A stretch of 20,662 nt of DNA from JANYHY01 sp043784605. GTDB lineage: Bacteria > Myxococcota_A > Polyangia > Polyangiales > Polyangiaceae. Positions 10,548 to 18,431 of the stretch are shown in pieces. The position numbers and the translations under genes were made by a program. Location: assembly GCA_043784605.1 (NCBI GenBank), contig JAYVYD010000079.1, positions 1-20,662 on the forward strand. The letters are read 5' to 3'. Every line of letters begins with the position of its first letter. Positions within the stretch are counted from its first letter, which is position 1. The notes below the pieces were generated by a model, which saw only the letters and a program-made list of their open reading frames with translations, was not told the DNA's origin and did not search any database.

Positions 10548-10568
10548 TCCTGACCGCGCTGCTACTCT
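10540..10568 (+). promoter_or_regulatory. Candidate promoter of the gene at 10578
   Basis: AGGACA (10540-10545, four of six to TTGACA), a 17-bp spacer, then TACTCT (10563-10568) within GCTACTCT, ending 9 nt before the ATG. No Shine-Dalgarno sequence is present, so a near-leaderless transcript is implied. Confidence 0.4.
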
Positions 10569-10577
10569 GGTCTCAGA

Positions 10578-11318
10578 ATGTTGGGCCGTCGCATCGCCAT
10601 CTTTCCTCTGATCGTGAGCCTCGCGTGCGCGCTGCTGCTCTTGCAGATGGCGCTGAAGGACGCGCGGTTCTTCGTGCCGCTCGCGCTCGTCGTTCTCACC
10701 ACGTTCGCGCCGGTGATGCTCGCGCAGCGGCGGATGAAGCGGCTGTTTCTCTCGGGTGACGTGCACCGCGTGCTCGAGAGCTGGCGTAGATCGATCGAGC
10801 GCGTGATGTATCCAGAGACGATGGCGCCGCTGATGATCGCCACCGCGTATGCCTCGTACGGATGGATCGAAGCGGCGCGCAATGCGCTCGGCCGGGCCCA
10901 AAAAGGCCCCGCGTGGGACGCGGCGATCGAGCAGCGGTTGTTCGTCGAGGCGCTCCTCGACACGTTCGAGGGGGACGCCGCCTCTGCGCTCTCCAAGGCA
11001 GACGCGCTCACGCGGCTCCCCATGCCCGTCGCCGGTCCGCTCCAACGCCGCCGAGTCGGCAAGCTCCGAGACGGTGTCGCCGCGATGGTCCGCGCGTTCC
11101 AGCACGCGAGCCGCGAGGGCGATGCGCGCGTGCTCGAAGACGCGGCCACCATCTCGCCGCTCGTGCACTGGGCGATGCGCTACGCCGGCGCGATCGTCGC
11201 GATCGATCACGGCAGCGCGCACACGGCAACCGCGCTCCTCGCAAACGCGCCCACCTGGCCTGCGGAGAGCGCCTTCAAGAGCTTCGACGACGAGCTTCGA
11301 GGAAAACTCACCGCGTAG
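10578..11318 (+). CDS. Membrane-anchored protein of unknown function with a helical-repeat cytoplasmic part
   Basis: A 246-residue protein. Two closely spaced hydrophobic helices (about 7-24 and 32-48) are joined by a short charged turn (KDARF), forming an N-terminal hairpin anchor. The remainder is almost entirely predicted helix, rich in Ala, Arg and Glu, with repeated helix pairs such as MIATAYASYGWIEAARNAL and FVEALLDTFEGDAASAL that resemble TPR-like repeats. I do not recognise the family. A helical-repeat domain at the membrane suggests scaffolding or protein binding, but this is inference. It is followed after 12 nt by an NTF2-like gene and may be co-transcribed with it. The start is fixed by a -10-like box 9 nt upstream and by the hydrophobic segment beginning at once. 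Confidence 0.8.
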   Translation: MLGRRIAIFPLIVSLACALLLLQMALKDARFFVPLALVVLTTFAPVMLAQRRMKRLFLSGDVHRVLESWRRSIERVMYPETMAPLMIATAYASYGWIEAARNALGRAQKGPAWDAAIEQRLFVEALLDTFEGDAASALSKADALTRLPMPVAGPLQRRRVGKLRDGVAAMVRAFQHASREGDARVLEDAATISPLVHWAMRYAGAIVAIDHGSAHTATALLANAPTWPAESAFKSFDDELRGKLTA

Positions 11319-11324
11319 TATTCT
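11319..11324 (+). promoter_or_regulatory. -10-like box before the NTF2-like gene
   Basis: TATTCT begins at the base after the preceding stop codon and ends 6 nt before the ATG at 11331. The 12-nt gap has no Shine-Dalgarno sequence. Either a near-leaderless internal promoter, or read-through expression from the gene before; the sequence does not decide. Confidence 0.35.
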
Positions 11325-11330
11325 CAGCGC

Positions 11331-11795
11331 ATGTCACGAGAACTCATCGAGCGATTCTACGAAGGCTTCAAGAAGCGCGATGCCGAGGTGATGGCAGCCT
11401 GTTACGCGGACGACGTCGCGTTCTCGGATCCGGTCTACGTCGATCTGCACGGGGAGCGCGCGCGAGACATGTGGCGCATGCTCGCGGGCCGCGCGAAGGA
11501 CCTCGATCTCACCTACGAGATCAAGAGCGCGAGCGACACGCACGGAGAGGTGCACTGGGACGCGCGCTACACGTTCTCACTCACGGGCCGCAAGGTCCTG
11601 AACCGCGTCGACGCCTCGCTCGAGATCAAGGACGGCAAGATCAACAAGCACACGGACGTCTTCGACTTTTGGGCATGGTCGCGACAAGCGCTCGGCGCGC
11701 CCGGTCTGCTGCTCGGCTGGTCTCCTATGCTGAAGAACAAGGTCCGCGGCAACGCGAACAAAGCGCTCGACGAGTTCAGGGCGTCCAAAAAGTAA
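11331..11795 (+). CDS. NTF2-like / SnoaL-like domain protein
   Basis: A 154-residue single-domain protein. It starts with the typical helix (RELIERFYEGFKKRDAEVM) followed by AACYADDVAFSDPVYVDLHG, the hallmark of SnoaL-like polyketide cyclase-type NTF2 folds (Tyr-x-Asp-Asp-Val-x-Phe-x-Asp-Pro), then a curved sheet (DARYTFSLTGRKVLN, ASLEIKDGKINKHTDVFDFW). The cone-shaped pocket of this fold serves as enzyme active site or ligand-binding site in different members, so no reaction can be named. The tail after WAWSRQALG, ending KALDEFRASKK, is helical and basic. There is no signal peptide. It lies last in the plus-strand block, and its stop is followed directly by an AT-rich stretch and a large inverted repeat. 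Confidence 0.87.
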   Translation: MSRELIERFYEGFKKRDAEVMAACYADDVAFSDPVYVDLHGERARDMWRMLAGRAKDLDLTYEIKSASDTHGEVHWDARYTFSLTGRKVLNRVDASLEIKDGKINKHTDVFDFWAWSRQALGAPGLLLGWSPMLKNKVRGNANKALDEFRASKK

Positions 11796-11805
11796 AACAA
11801 AAATT

Positions 11806-11896
11806 TTCACAGGAAGGCGGGAAGACGGGAAGATTTTAGGGGGGCGGCGCACGCTCCAAATCGCTGTCCCTTCCCGTCTTTTCGTCTTCCTGTGAA
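11806..11896. terminator. 27-bp inverted repeat between convergent genes (bidirectional terminator or dispersed repeat)
   Basis: Left arm 11806-11832 and right arm 11870-11896 are inverted copies matching at 24 of 27 positions, with a 37-nt loop. All three mismatches are left-arm G opposite right-arm T, so in plus-strand RNA they become G-U wobbles and the stem pairs completely; minus-strand RNA would have C-A mismatches. The left arm is built of 8-bp units (GGAAGGCG, GGAAGACG, GGAAGATT at 11812-11835). The loop can form an inner hairpin, GGGGCG (11841-11846) with CGCTCC (11852-11857). It occupies nearly the whole gap between the NTF2-like stop and the EamA stop. No T-run follows the stem, so it may be a non-canonical terminator, an mRNA-end stabiliser or a copy of a mobile-type repeat. 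Confidence 0.65.
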
Positions 11897-11897
11897 T

Positions 11898-12782
11898 TCA
11901 GGGGCGTGAGACGACGAGCGCCGCGCTCGCGAGGATGATGGCGCCACCGACGAACGTGGCGATGCTGACCGGTTGATGGAGGAACACGGCCGCCGTCAGC
12001 ACCGCGACGAAGGGCTCGAGCAAGGTGAGCGTCGAGGCGCGACTCGCTTGAATGCGCCGCAAGCCCCACACGAACAAGAGCCCGGACACGGCGCCCGGAC
12101 CGATCGCGCCGAGCAAGAGCCACCAGAGCCCGCGCGGGTCTGCGTCCTGCCACGCGCCGGTGGGGACGAACGCCCAGAGCAGCGGCACCGAGACGAGCCC
12201 GTGGAAGAACGCGAGCTCGCTCCCCGAGAAGTACGGCATGAGCCGCTTGTTGACGATCACGTTCGAGGCGTAAAACACGGCGCTCGCGGCACCATAGCCC
12301 GCGCCCAGTAGATCGTTCGGCTTGCGATCGGCGGTCCATGGGTGCAGCAGGATCACGAGCCCGCAGAACCCCGCGAACGCCGTGACGTACGTCCTTTGCT
12401 TCGACTTCTCGCTCAAGAAGATCGGCGCGGCGAGCGCGACGAACAGCGGCGCGAGATAGTGCGTGACGACGGCGATCGCGACGCTCGTCGTCTGGTACGC
12501 GCGGAAGAACAGCACGACGTTCATCGCGTCCGTCACACCGAGCCACCCGAGCGCGACCCACGCGCGGAGCGGGGCGCGCCCACTCACGCGGTCCCGCAGC
12601 ATGATCGGGGCGGCGCCGAGGGTCAGCGCGAGCATGACGATCAGCGACTCGAGCGACGAGTCGATCCCGCCGAATGCAGAGGCGCGGTCCAGGATGAGCG
12701 GCCACAGTCCCCAGCTCGACGCGGCAATCGCGACAAGCGCGTAGCCGGTTGCGGGACTCCTCGCATCGGCAGCGGTCGTCAC
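11898..12782 (-). CDS. EamA / drug-metabolite transporter (DMT) superfamily permease
   Basis: A 294-residue inner-membrane protein with about ten hydrophobic helices in two homologous EamA halves, for example GYALVAIAASSWGLWPLIL at the N-terminus, AVVTHYLAPLFVALAAPIFL in the first half and TLLEPFVAVLTAAVFLHQ in the second. The helix with a conserved Pro followed by FVAL or FVAVL near the end of each half is typical of the family, which exports amino acids, nucleosides or other small metabolites; the substrate here is unknown. The chosen start is the GTG at 12782-12780, which overlaps the mutS stop as GTGA. The frame stays open further upstream inside mutS, but that part is Arg-rich shadow sequence without family similarity. 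Coupled translation with mutS is implied. Confidence 0.9.
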   Translation of the reverse strand: MTTAADARSPATGYALVAIAASSWGLWPLILDRASAFGGIDSSLESLIVMLALTLGAAPIMLRDRVSGRAPLRAWVALGWLGVTDAMNVVLFFRAYQTTSVAIAVVTHYLAPLFVALAAPIFLSEKSKQRTYVTAFAGFCGLVILLHPWTADRKPNDLLGAGYGAASAVFYASNVIVNKRLMPYFSGSELAFFHGLVSVPLLWAFVPTGAWQDADPRGLWWLLLGAIGPGAVSGLLFVWGLRRIQASRASTLTLLEPFVAVLTAAVFLHQPVSIATFVGGAIILASAALVVSRP

Positions 12783-15370
12783 CCGAGTTGTTTCTTGAGA
12801 GAGACGAGGAGCGCGAGCGCGTCCAGCGGCGTGAGTCGATCGGGATCGATCGCCTTCAGCATCTCTGCGACGAGGTCCTTCGGTCCAGGCGCTGCGGGCA
12901 CGAAAAGGTCGAGCTGCGGTCGCTTCGAATCGGGCTGATTTTGGGTCGATTCGAGCTCGTCCAGCAGGACCTTCGCACGCGCGATTACCGGGTCGGGTAC
13001 GCCTGCGAGGCGCGCGCACGCGACGCCGTAGCTCCGTGACGCAGCGCCGCGAGAGAGCTTGTGCAAGAAGACGATGTCGCCCTCGTGCTCGCGTGCGGAC
13101 ACGCTCCAGTTCTCGCTGCCGGGCTTGGTCTTCGAGAGCTCTGTGAGCTCGTGGTAGTGCGTCGCGAACATCGCGCGGCACTGGACGGCGTCGTGCAGGT
13201 GCTCGGCCACCGCCCAGGCGATCGCGAGTCCGTCGTAGGTGCTCGTGCCGCGCCCGATCTCGTCGAGCACCACGAGCGATCGTCGCGTCGCGCGTCGCAG
13301 TACGTTCGCGGTCTCCTTCATCTCCATCATGAACGTGCTCTCGCCACCGGCGAGGTTGTCGCTCGCGCCGACTCGCGTCAGCACGCGATCAACGACGCCG
13401 ATGCGCGCGCGTCGCGCAGGCACGAAAGAGCCCATTTGAGCCATGATCACGATCAGCGCGACCTGGCGCATGAGCGTCGACTTGCCGGCCATGTTCGGTC
13501 CGGTCACCAACCAAAGGCGCGCGTCCAAGCTGCCCGTGGTGGCGTCGAGAGTCACGTCGTTCGGGACGAAGCGACCCTCCGCGGCGAGCCGCTCGACGAC
13601 TGGGTGGCGGCCGTCCTCGATCTCGAGGCGCATGCTCGTGTCGACCTCCGGCTTGCAGTAGTCGTGTCGATGCGCGACCTCGGCCAGCGCGCACGCCCAG
13701 TCCAGCTCCGCGAGTCGCCCCGCCGCGCGACGCAAGCGCTCGGCGTGTGAGGCAAGGTGAAGGACGAGCGCCTTGAACAGCTCGTCCTCGCGAGACTGCG
13801 CGCGGTCGGAGGCGTGCTCGAGTTTGTCTGCGAGCACGTCGAGCTCGTCGGTCGTGTAGCGCTCGCCCGTCGCGATCGTCTGCTTGCGCCGGAACGTCGT
13901 GGGGACCTTGCTCGTGTGGGAGCGCGTGACCTCGATGTACCAGCCGAAGACGCGCGTCACCCGCAATTTCAGGCTCGGGATCGATGTCTCTGCACGCAGC
14001 CGCGCCTCGAGCTCGACGATCAGGCGCTGGCCGTTCTCGCCGAGCCCGCGCGCCTCGTCGAGCGCCGCATCGAAGCCGCCCTTGATCGCGCCGCCGTCCG
14101 ACACACGCAGTGGCGGATCAACAGAGAGCTCTCGCTCGAGCTTGTCGTGGAGATCGAGGCAGACGTCGAGCCACGGCTCCTCGGGGAACACGCCGAACGC
14201 AAGGCGCGCGGAGCGATCCGGGCAGGCGGCCATCGCGCGCTCGATCGCCGGGAGCTGCGCGAGTGACGCTCGGAGCGCCGACAGATCTCTCGGCATCGCG
14301 CGCCCGAGCAGGACCTTGATCGTGAGCCGCTCGAGATCAGAAATGTCTCCGAGGCGCGCGCGCAGCTCTTTGCGCAACCCCGGCTGCGACACCATCAGCT
14401 CGACGGCGTCCAAGCGTCTGCGGATCGTCGGGACGTCCGTCTTCGGCGCGAGCAACCTGCGTCGCATCAAGCGCGCGCCCGGCGCCGTCAGCGTCTCGTC
14501 CAGCTGCTGAAGGAGCGTGCCGCGCTTCTCTCCGGCGAACGTGCGCACGAGCTCGAGGTGCTGCTGAGTCGATGGGTCGAGCTCGAGCGCGGTCCCGAGC
14601 TCGTACGTCACGAGGCGCGAAATGGGCAATTTCCTGCCGGCCTCGGCGACGTGTGCAAGATGCAAGCATCGAGCGGCCGCGCGACGAGCCACCGCGGACG
14701 AGCAGGCCGAGAGCGCCTCGCCCTTGCCGAGCGCGTCGTCGAGGAACGCGTCGGCGTTCACGATCGCGGCCGCCTCTTTGATCGCCAATCGGGGTCGCTG
14801 CGCCTTGAGCTCCTTCGTCGTCGCGAGCGCGCCGGGCCCCACCACCACCTCGCGAGGATCCAATCGAATCAGCTCGGCGCTCGCGCTCGGTACGTCGCTC
14901 GCCTCGCAAGCGGAGAGCTCGCCCGTCGACAGATCCAGCGCCGCGATGCCGAGCAGCTGCCCCTCTGCTTCGACCGCCACGAGGAAGTGATTCTCCTTCG
15001 CGACGAGCCCAGCGTCATCGAACGTGATCCCAGGAGACACCACGCGCACGACTTGGCGCGGTACGATCCCTTTGGTTTTGGCCGGGTCCGCCATCTGCTC
15101 ACACAGCGCGACGGAGAACCCTTGCTCCAGCAAGCGTTGGATGTAGCCGCTCGCCGCGTGGTGCGGCACGCCTGCCATCGGGATGGGCTCGGGGTCGTTC
15201 TTGTTGCGGCTCGTCAGCGTCAGGTCGAGCGCTTTGCTCGCCGTCACCGCGTCGTCGTAGAAGAGCTCGTAGAAGTCCCCGAGTCGAAAGAACACGAGCG
15301 CGTCCGGGTGCTCGGCCTTCGCGGCCAAGAACTGCCGCATGACCGGGGTCGCGTCTTGCGTCTTCGCCAT
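12779..15370 (-). CDS. mutS: DNA mismatch repair protein MutS
   Basis: An 863-residue protein, close to the E. coli length. It recognises mismatched or looped DNA and recruits MutL in an ATP-dependent way. The mismatch-reading Phe-x-Glu motif is intact (DFYELF, Phe33 and Glu35), followed by the N-terminal MutS-I domain with GVPHHAASGYIQRLL and CEQMADP. The C-terminal ABC-type ATPase has Walker A GPNMAGKST (Lys630), the signature region NLAGGESTFMMEM, Walker B with DEIGRGTST (Asp703, Glu704) and the following ATHYHEL. A C-terminal tail rich in Leu/Ala ends LVSLKKQLG. The ATG lies 13 nt after the stop of a large lipoprotein gene, with no strong Shine-Dalgarno sequence, and its own stop overlaps the start of the EamA gene. 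All key residues are present, so a functional MutS is expected. Confidence 0.98.
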   Translation of the reverse strand: MAKTQDATPVMRQFLAAKAEHPDALVFFRLGDFYELFYDDAVTASKALDLTLTSRNKNDPEPIPMAGVPHHAASGYIQRLLEQGFSVALCEQMADPAKTKGIVPRQVVRVVSPGITFDDAGLVAKENHFLVAVEAEGQLLGIAALDLSTGELSACEASDVPSASAELIRLDPREVVVGPGALATTKELKAQRPRLAIKEAAAIVNADAFLDDALGKGEALSACSSAVARRAAARCLHLAHVAEAGRKLPISRLVTYELGTALELDPSTQQHLELVRTFAGEKRGTLLQQLDETLTAPGARLMRRRLLAPKTDVPTIRRRLDAVELMVSQPGLRKELRARLGDISDLERLTIKVLLGRAMPRDLSALRASLAQLPAIERAMAACPDRSARLAFGVFPEEPWLDVCLDLHDKLERELSVDPPLRVSDGGAIKGGFDAALDEARGLGENGQRLIVELEARLRAETSIPSLKLRVTRVFGWYIEVTRSHTSKVPTTFRRKQTIATGERYTTDELDVLADKLEHASDRAQSREDELFKALVLHLASHAERLRRAAGRLAELDWACALAEVAHRHDYCKPEVDTSMRLEIEDGRHPVVERLAAEGRFVPNDVTLDATTGSLDARLWLVTGPNMAGKSTLMRQVALIVIMAQMGSFVPARRARIGVVDRVLTRVGASDNLAGGESTFMMEMKETANVLRRATRRSLVVLDEIGRGTSTYDGLAIAWAVAEHLHDAVQCRAMFATHYHELTELSKTKPGSENWSVSAREHEGDIVFLHKLSRGAASRSYGVACARLAGVPDPVIARAKVLLDELESTQNQPDSKRPQLDLFVPAAPGPKDLVAEMLKAIDPDRLTPLDALALLVSLKKQLG

Positions 15371-15383
15371 CGCGAAAACCGGC

Positions 15384-18300
15384 TCAGTAGTACGGCGCGT
15401 GCGCGAGGCCGACCGTGTTCAGATCGATCAAGACCAACCCCTGCGACGCGCCGTCCACGACCGCCAGCTGTCCGAGCGACTCGATGAAGCGCATCGACTG
15501 CGGCACGACCGCGTTGGTCGTCGTCGTGAGCGCAATGGTCTGAGGAACGAACTGACCGCGCACGCTGAACTTCCACTGCGCATCGCGAACGCTGAACGAG
15601 TAGACCGGATCCGTGGGCGCAGGAGTCGCGGGCGCGAACATGAGGGTCGCGAAGCTCGGATTACGCAGCACGTACGCGCTGTTCTTTGCGTCCTCGATGC
15701 GCTGGTCGTTGGGCAGGAGAAGGAGGCTGGAGGTCTCCACGGCGCGTGAAGCGAGCAGCACTTCGCGCTGTTTGCACGACGAGACGCACGCGTGAGTCTT
15801 GGGGTCTGCCACGAGATGACTCAGCTGGCCCGACGAGGTGCTGGAGGCGATCCACTCCCCACCCGCTCGGACCTTGAAGTGCACCTGATTGTGGAAGCAG
15901 CACTGGGCGCGCCGCATCACGTCCGGATTGTTCGTGTTCGCGCGAATGTGGCCCCCGATGGCGGGCGCCTTGTTGTCTTTGTAGTCGTACTGACCGAGCA
16001 CCACGTGGTCGTCGTACGCCTCCTGGATCGGGAAATCGCGGTTCGGGCTCGCGTCGAGGCCTACGCCACCGAAGTATTGTGAGCAGACCGTCGCGCGAAT
16101 CTCGGGCTTCGCCGCGAGCTCGCCGGCCCAGCAATTGTTGGTGAGCTGCCAATAGGGGTCGTCCGCACCGAGCACCGGATCGGTGATCTGTACGTAGTCT
16201 CCGAGGCGTCGATCGGCCTCGAGCGGGAGCCCGTTGGGGTTCTCCGCCGTCATCAGCGCGACTCTCCCATGTGCGACGCGTGCGTCCTCGACGCCCTTGG
16301 CGCAGACGCCTTGGCCAAGGCCGAGGTCGAGCGTGCCGAAATTGTCCCTCGAAGACAGCGTCCCGGCGATGCCGTCGAATCCGATGAGCGTACCCTCGTA
16401 CGTGATCGTCCAGTCTTGATCGAAGTGGGCCGTCGGATCGTCGAAGCTGAGCGCGACGCCCAGATTCTGATCGTCGCCCAACTTGTACGGACGCGTGAGC
16501 TGTGCGTTCTTCGAGGTGAGCGGCGCTTGTGCACCTCGCTCCAAGAGGATAGGCGTGCTCAAAACCTTCGGGACATGGTTGCCGTTCGTATCGTCACGCA
16601 AAAAATAAGCAGAGCGGAGCCTGTGCGGCGCGACGGAGGGGAAGAACCACTCGTCCGTGCTCGTCAGCGTCGTGTTGTAGATCGCCGCCGGTGCTTGGTA
16701 GGGCCCATTGCCATTCGCGACTTGATCGCGTGAGAGAACTCCGCGTGAAAGGACATGCCCGTCGGGTGATGCCGGCGCAAGCCCCATGTAGGTCGGACGA
16801 CGGCAAGGCGCATCCCAATCGTCCACGTCGATCGTGACGACGTGCCCGTCGGTGAGTGTCGCGAACGCGAAGACGCCACGCAGCCGCGCCGGGCCGATGT
16901 CGATGGGCGCGCCGCCGCCGGGCCTGTATTTCGCGGCTCGATCGTTGGGATCGATCGACGGGTTCGGATTGCACAAGACGCCCGTGTCCGTCGCGCTGTT
17001 GCCTGCCTGCGTGAGCGGCACGTCGTGTTTCACGAAGGAGACCGCGGCGATCGGAACGCCGAAGAGGATGCGATCCGGTGGCTGGAACGGGTTCAGCTCG
17101 GCGTTCGGCTTTTGCAGCGGGACGTGTGGCGACGCGACGGGGTCGGTCACTTCGAAGACCATGATGCTGCCCTCGGCGCGATCGATCGCGTAGAGGAAGC
17201 GCTTGAAGTCGCTCGTGGTGGGGCTGATCGCGATCGACTTGGTCGTGACCACGCGCGACGGATCGCGTGAGCTCGTCGTCAGCAGTGGGTCGATCTCGCG
17301 CAACGCCAGCGGGTTGGTCGCGTCGATGACGTGGATGACAGGCAACGAGTCGTCACCGATGTAGAGGTACTTGCCAGCGGTGGCGAGCGAAGAGGCGTGA
17401 GGGCGCGTTCCAGGCGTCTTGCGCAGCGCCACGCTCGCGTCCGCGGTCGCGGCGTCCGCGCCAGCGTCGTCGCAGCCGAACTGTGCAGGCAGCGTGCGGT
17501 GCACTTGGTTGACGACCACGCCACCGTCCGCGATCGTCGAGCCCGCGTCGAAGACTCCCGAGAGATCGATGTCTGGCGCGTACGGGACGCCGTTGTCCCA
17601 ATGGGGGCCGGGCGACCAGGTCGGCGGGACGGTGTCCTTCAGCTCGATCGCGCTCGTGATCGCGCACGCGGGCAGCTTGGACGCAGTGCCACCGCCCGGC
17701 GGAAATCTGGCAGGATCCGCGAACGCGTCGACGTCCATCGTGACGACCTTCGCGGTCGCGGTCGCGTTGCCCGGAAGCACGACGACGAGCTGGTACGCGG
17801 TCGCAACACCGCCATCGTCCGTTCCTTTGGCGACGATCGAAATGTTGCCTGGCGCTTGCGGGAGCTGGCAGACCGGCCACGCGGTGAGCGCAACCGGCGG
17901 AGGTCGCGTGGCACCCGCGTCGAGGTACGTCGAGTCTGACACGTGGAAGTAGTCGCCCAAGATCGCGGGGCTCGGCAGCGCGTAGATGGCAGGCTTCTCG
18001 AGCTCCGCGGCTCCGACGAAGACGGTCTTGCCGTCCGGCGTCGCGGCGACGTCGGTAGGGAGCTGCCCCACGGGCAAGAAGTTCGTGCCGGGCGTGGTGG
18101 ATGATACGTCAATGACCACCCCGGCGGTCAGGTCGACCACCGCAAGCTCTCCACGCAGCGATTGAGTGACGAGCGCGAACAAGTGGAATGGCGCGGTGGA
18201 CGGGTTCTGCCCGCTCACGAGCGGAGCGCACTGCGCTTGAACGGCGGGCTGTGCCGGGATCGGGTTGTTGGCGTCGTCCAAGACGCGCATGCACACGACG

Positions 18301-18431
18301 TCCATGCGCTGTGCGCGCTCGAACGTTCGCACGACGAGGTTGGTGCTCGCGGACGAGCAGCTCGTCTCGAGGATGCCCAACGCCGCAGCAAGCAGGAGGC
18401 CCGAGCCGACGACCCATCCGCGCAACGACAT
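15384..18431 (-). CDS. Very large propeller-like putative lipoprotein of unknown function
   Basis: Translated from the ATG at 18431-18429 it has 1015 residues; a TTG one codon earlier is less likely. The N-terminus is a signal sequence (WVVGSGLLLAAALGIL) ending LETS-Cys25; the lipobox is imperfect (Glu at -3), so lipidation is probable, not certain. The mature part holds repeated YVTN/propeller-like strands, such as LPTDVAATPDGKTVFVGAAE (about 124-143), YLYIGDDSLPVIHVIDATN (about 353), AFATLTDGHVVTIDVDD (about 520) and LGQLAVVDGASQGLVLIDLN near the end. Asp/Ala-rich linkers and scattered Cys (a CC pair, and CVSSC near residue 900) suggest disulphides outside the cytoplasm. Its ATG shares one base with the stop of the preceding lipoprotein gene, and mutS follows after 13 nt. 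No enzymatic motif recognised; a surface or outer-membrane role is inferred. Confidence 0.88.
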   Translation of the reverse strand: MSLRGWVVGSGLLLAAALGILETSCSSASTNLVVRTFERAQRMDVVCMRVLDDANNPIPAQPAVQAQCAPLVSGQNPSTAPFHLFALVTQSLRGELAVVDLTAGVVIDVSSTTPGTNFLPVGQLPTDVAATPDGKTVFVGAAELEKPAIYALPSPAILGDYFHVSDSTYLDAGATRPPPVALTAWPVCQLPQAPGNISIVAKGTDDGGVATAYQLVVVLPGNATATAKVVTMDVDAFADPARFPPGGGTASKLPACAITSAIELKDTVPPTWSPGPHWDNGVPYAPDIDLSGVFDAGSTIADGGVVVNQVHRTLPAQFGCDDAGADAATADASVALRKTPGTRPHASSLATAGKYLYIGDDSLPVIHVIDATNPLALREIDPLLTTSSRDPSRVVTTKSIAISPTTSDFKRFLYAIDRAEGSIMVFEVTDPVASPHVPLQKPNAELNPFQPPDRILFGVPIAAVSFVKHDVPLTQAGNSATDTGVLCNPNPSIDPNDRAAKYRPGGGAPIDIGPARLRGVFAFATLTDGHVVTIDVDDWDAPCRRPTYMGLAPASPDGHVLSRGVLSRDQVANGNGPYQAPAAIYNTTLTSTDEWFFPSVAPHRLRSAYFLRDDTNGNHVPKVLSTPILLERGAQAPLTSKNAQLTRPYKLGDDQNLGVALSFDDPTAHFDQDWTITYEGTLIGFDGIAGTLSSRDNFGTLDLGLGQGVCAKGVEDARVAHGRVALMTAENPNGLPLEADRRLGDYVQITDPVLGADDPYWQLTNNCWAGELAAKPEIRATVCSQYFGGVGLDASPNRDFPIQEAYDDHVVLGQYDYKDNKAPAIGGHIRANTNNPDVMRRAQCCFHNQVHFKVRAGGEWIASSTSSGQLSHLVADPKTHACVSSCKQREVLLASRAVETSSLLLLPNDQRIEDAKNSAYVLRNPSFATLMFAPATPAPTDPVYSFSVRDAQWKFSVRGQFVPQTIALTTTTNAVVPQSMRFIESLGQLAVVDGASQGLVLIDLNTVGLAHAPYY

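Noticed and set aside
12783..13181. N-terminal extension of the EamA transporter frame into mutS
   Set aside because: The added 133 codons are Arg-rich and antiparallel to no known domain; the GTG at 12782 gives the normal family length.
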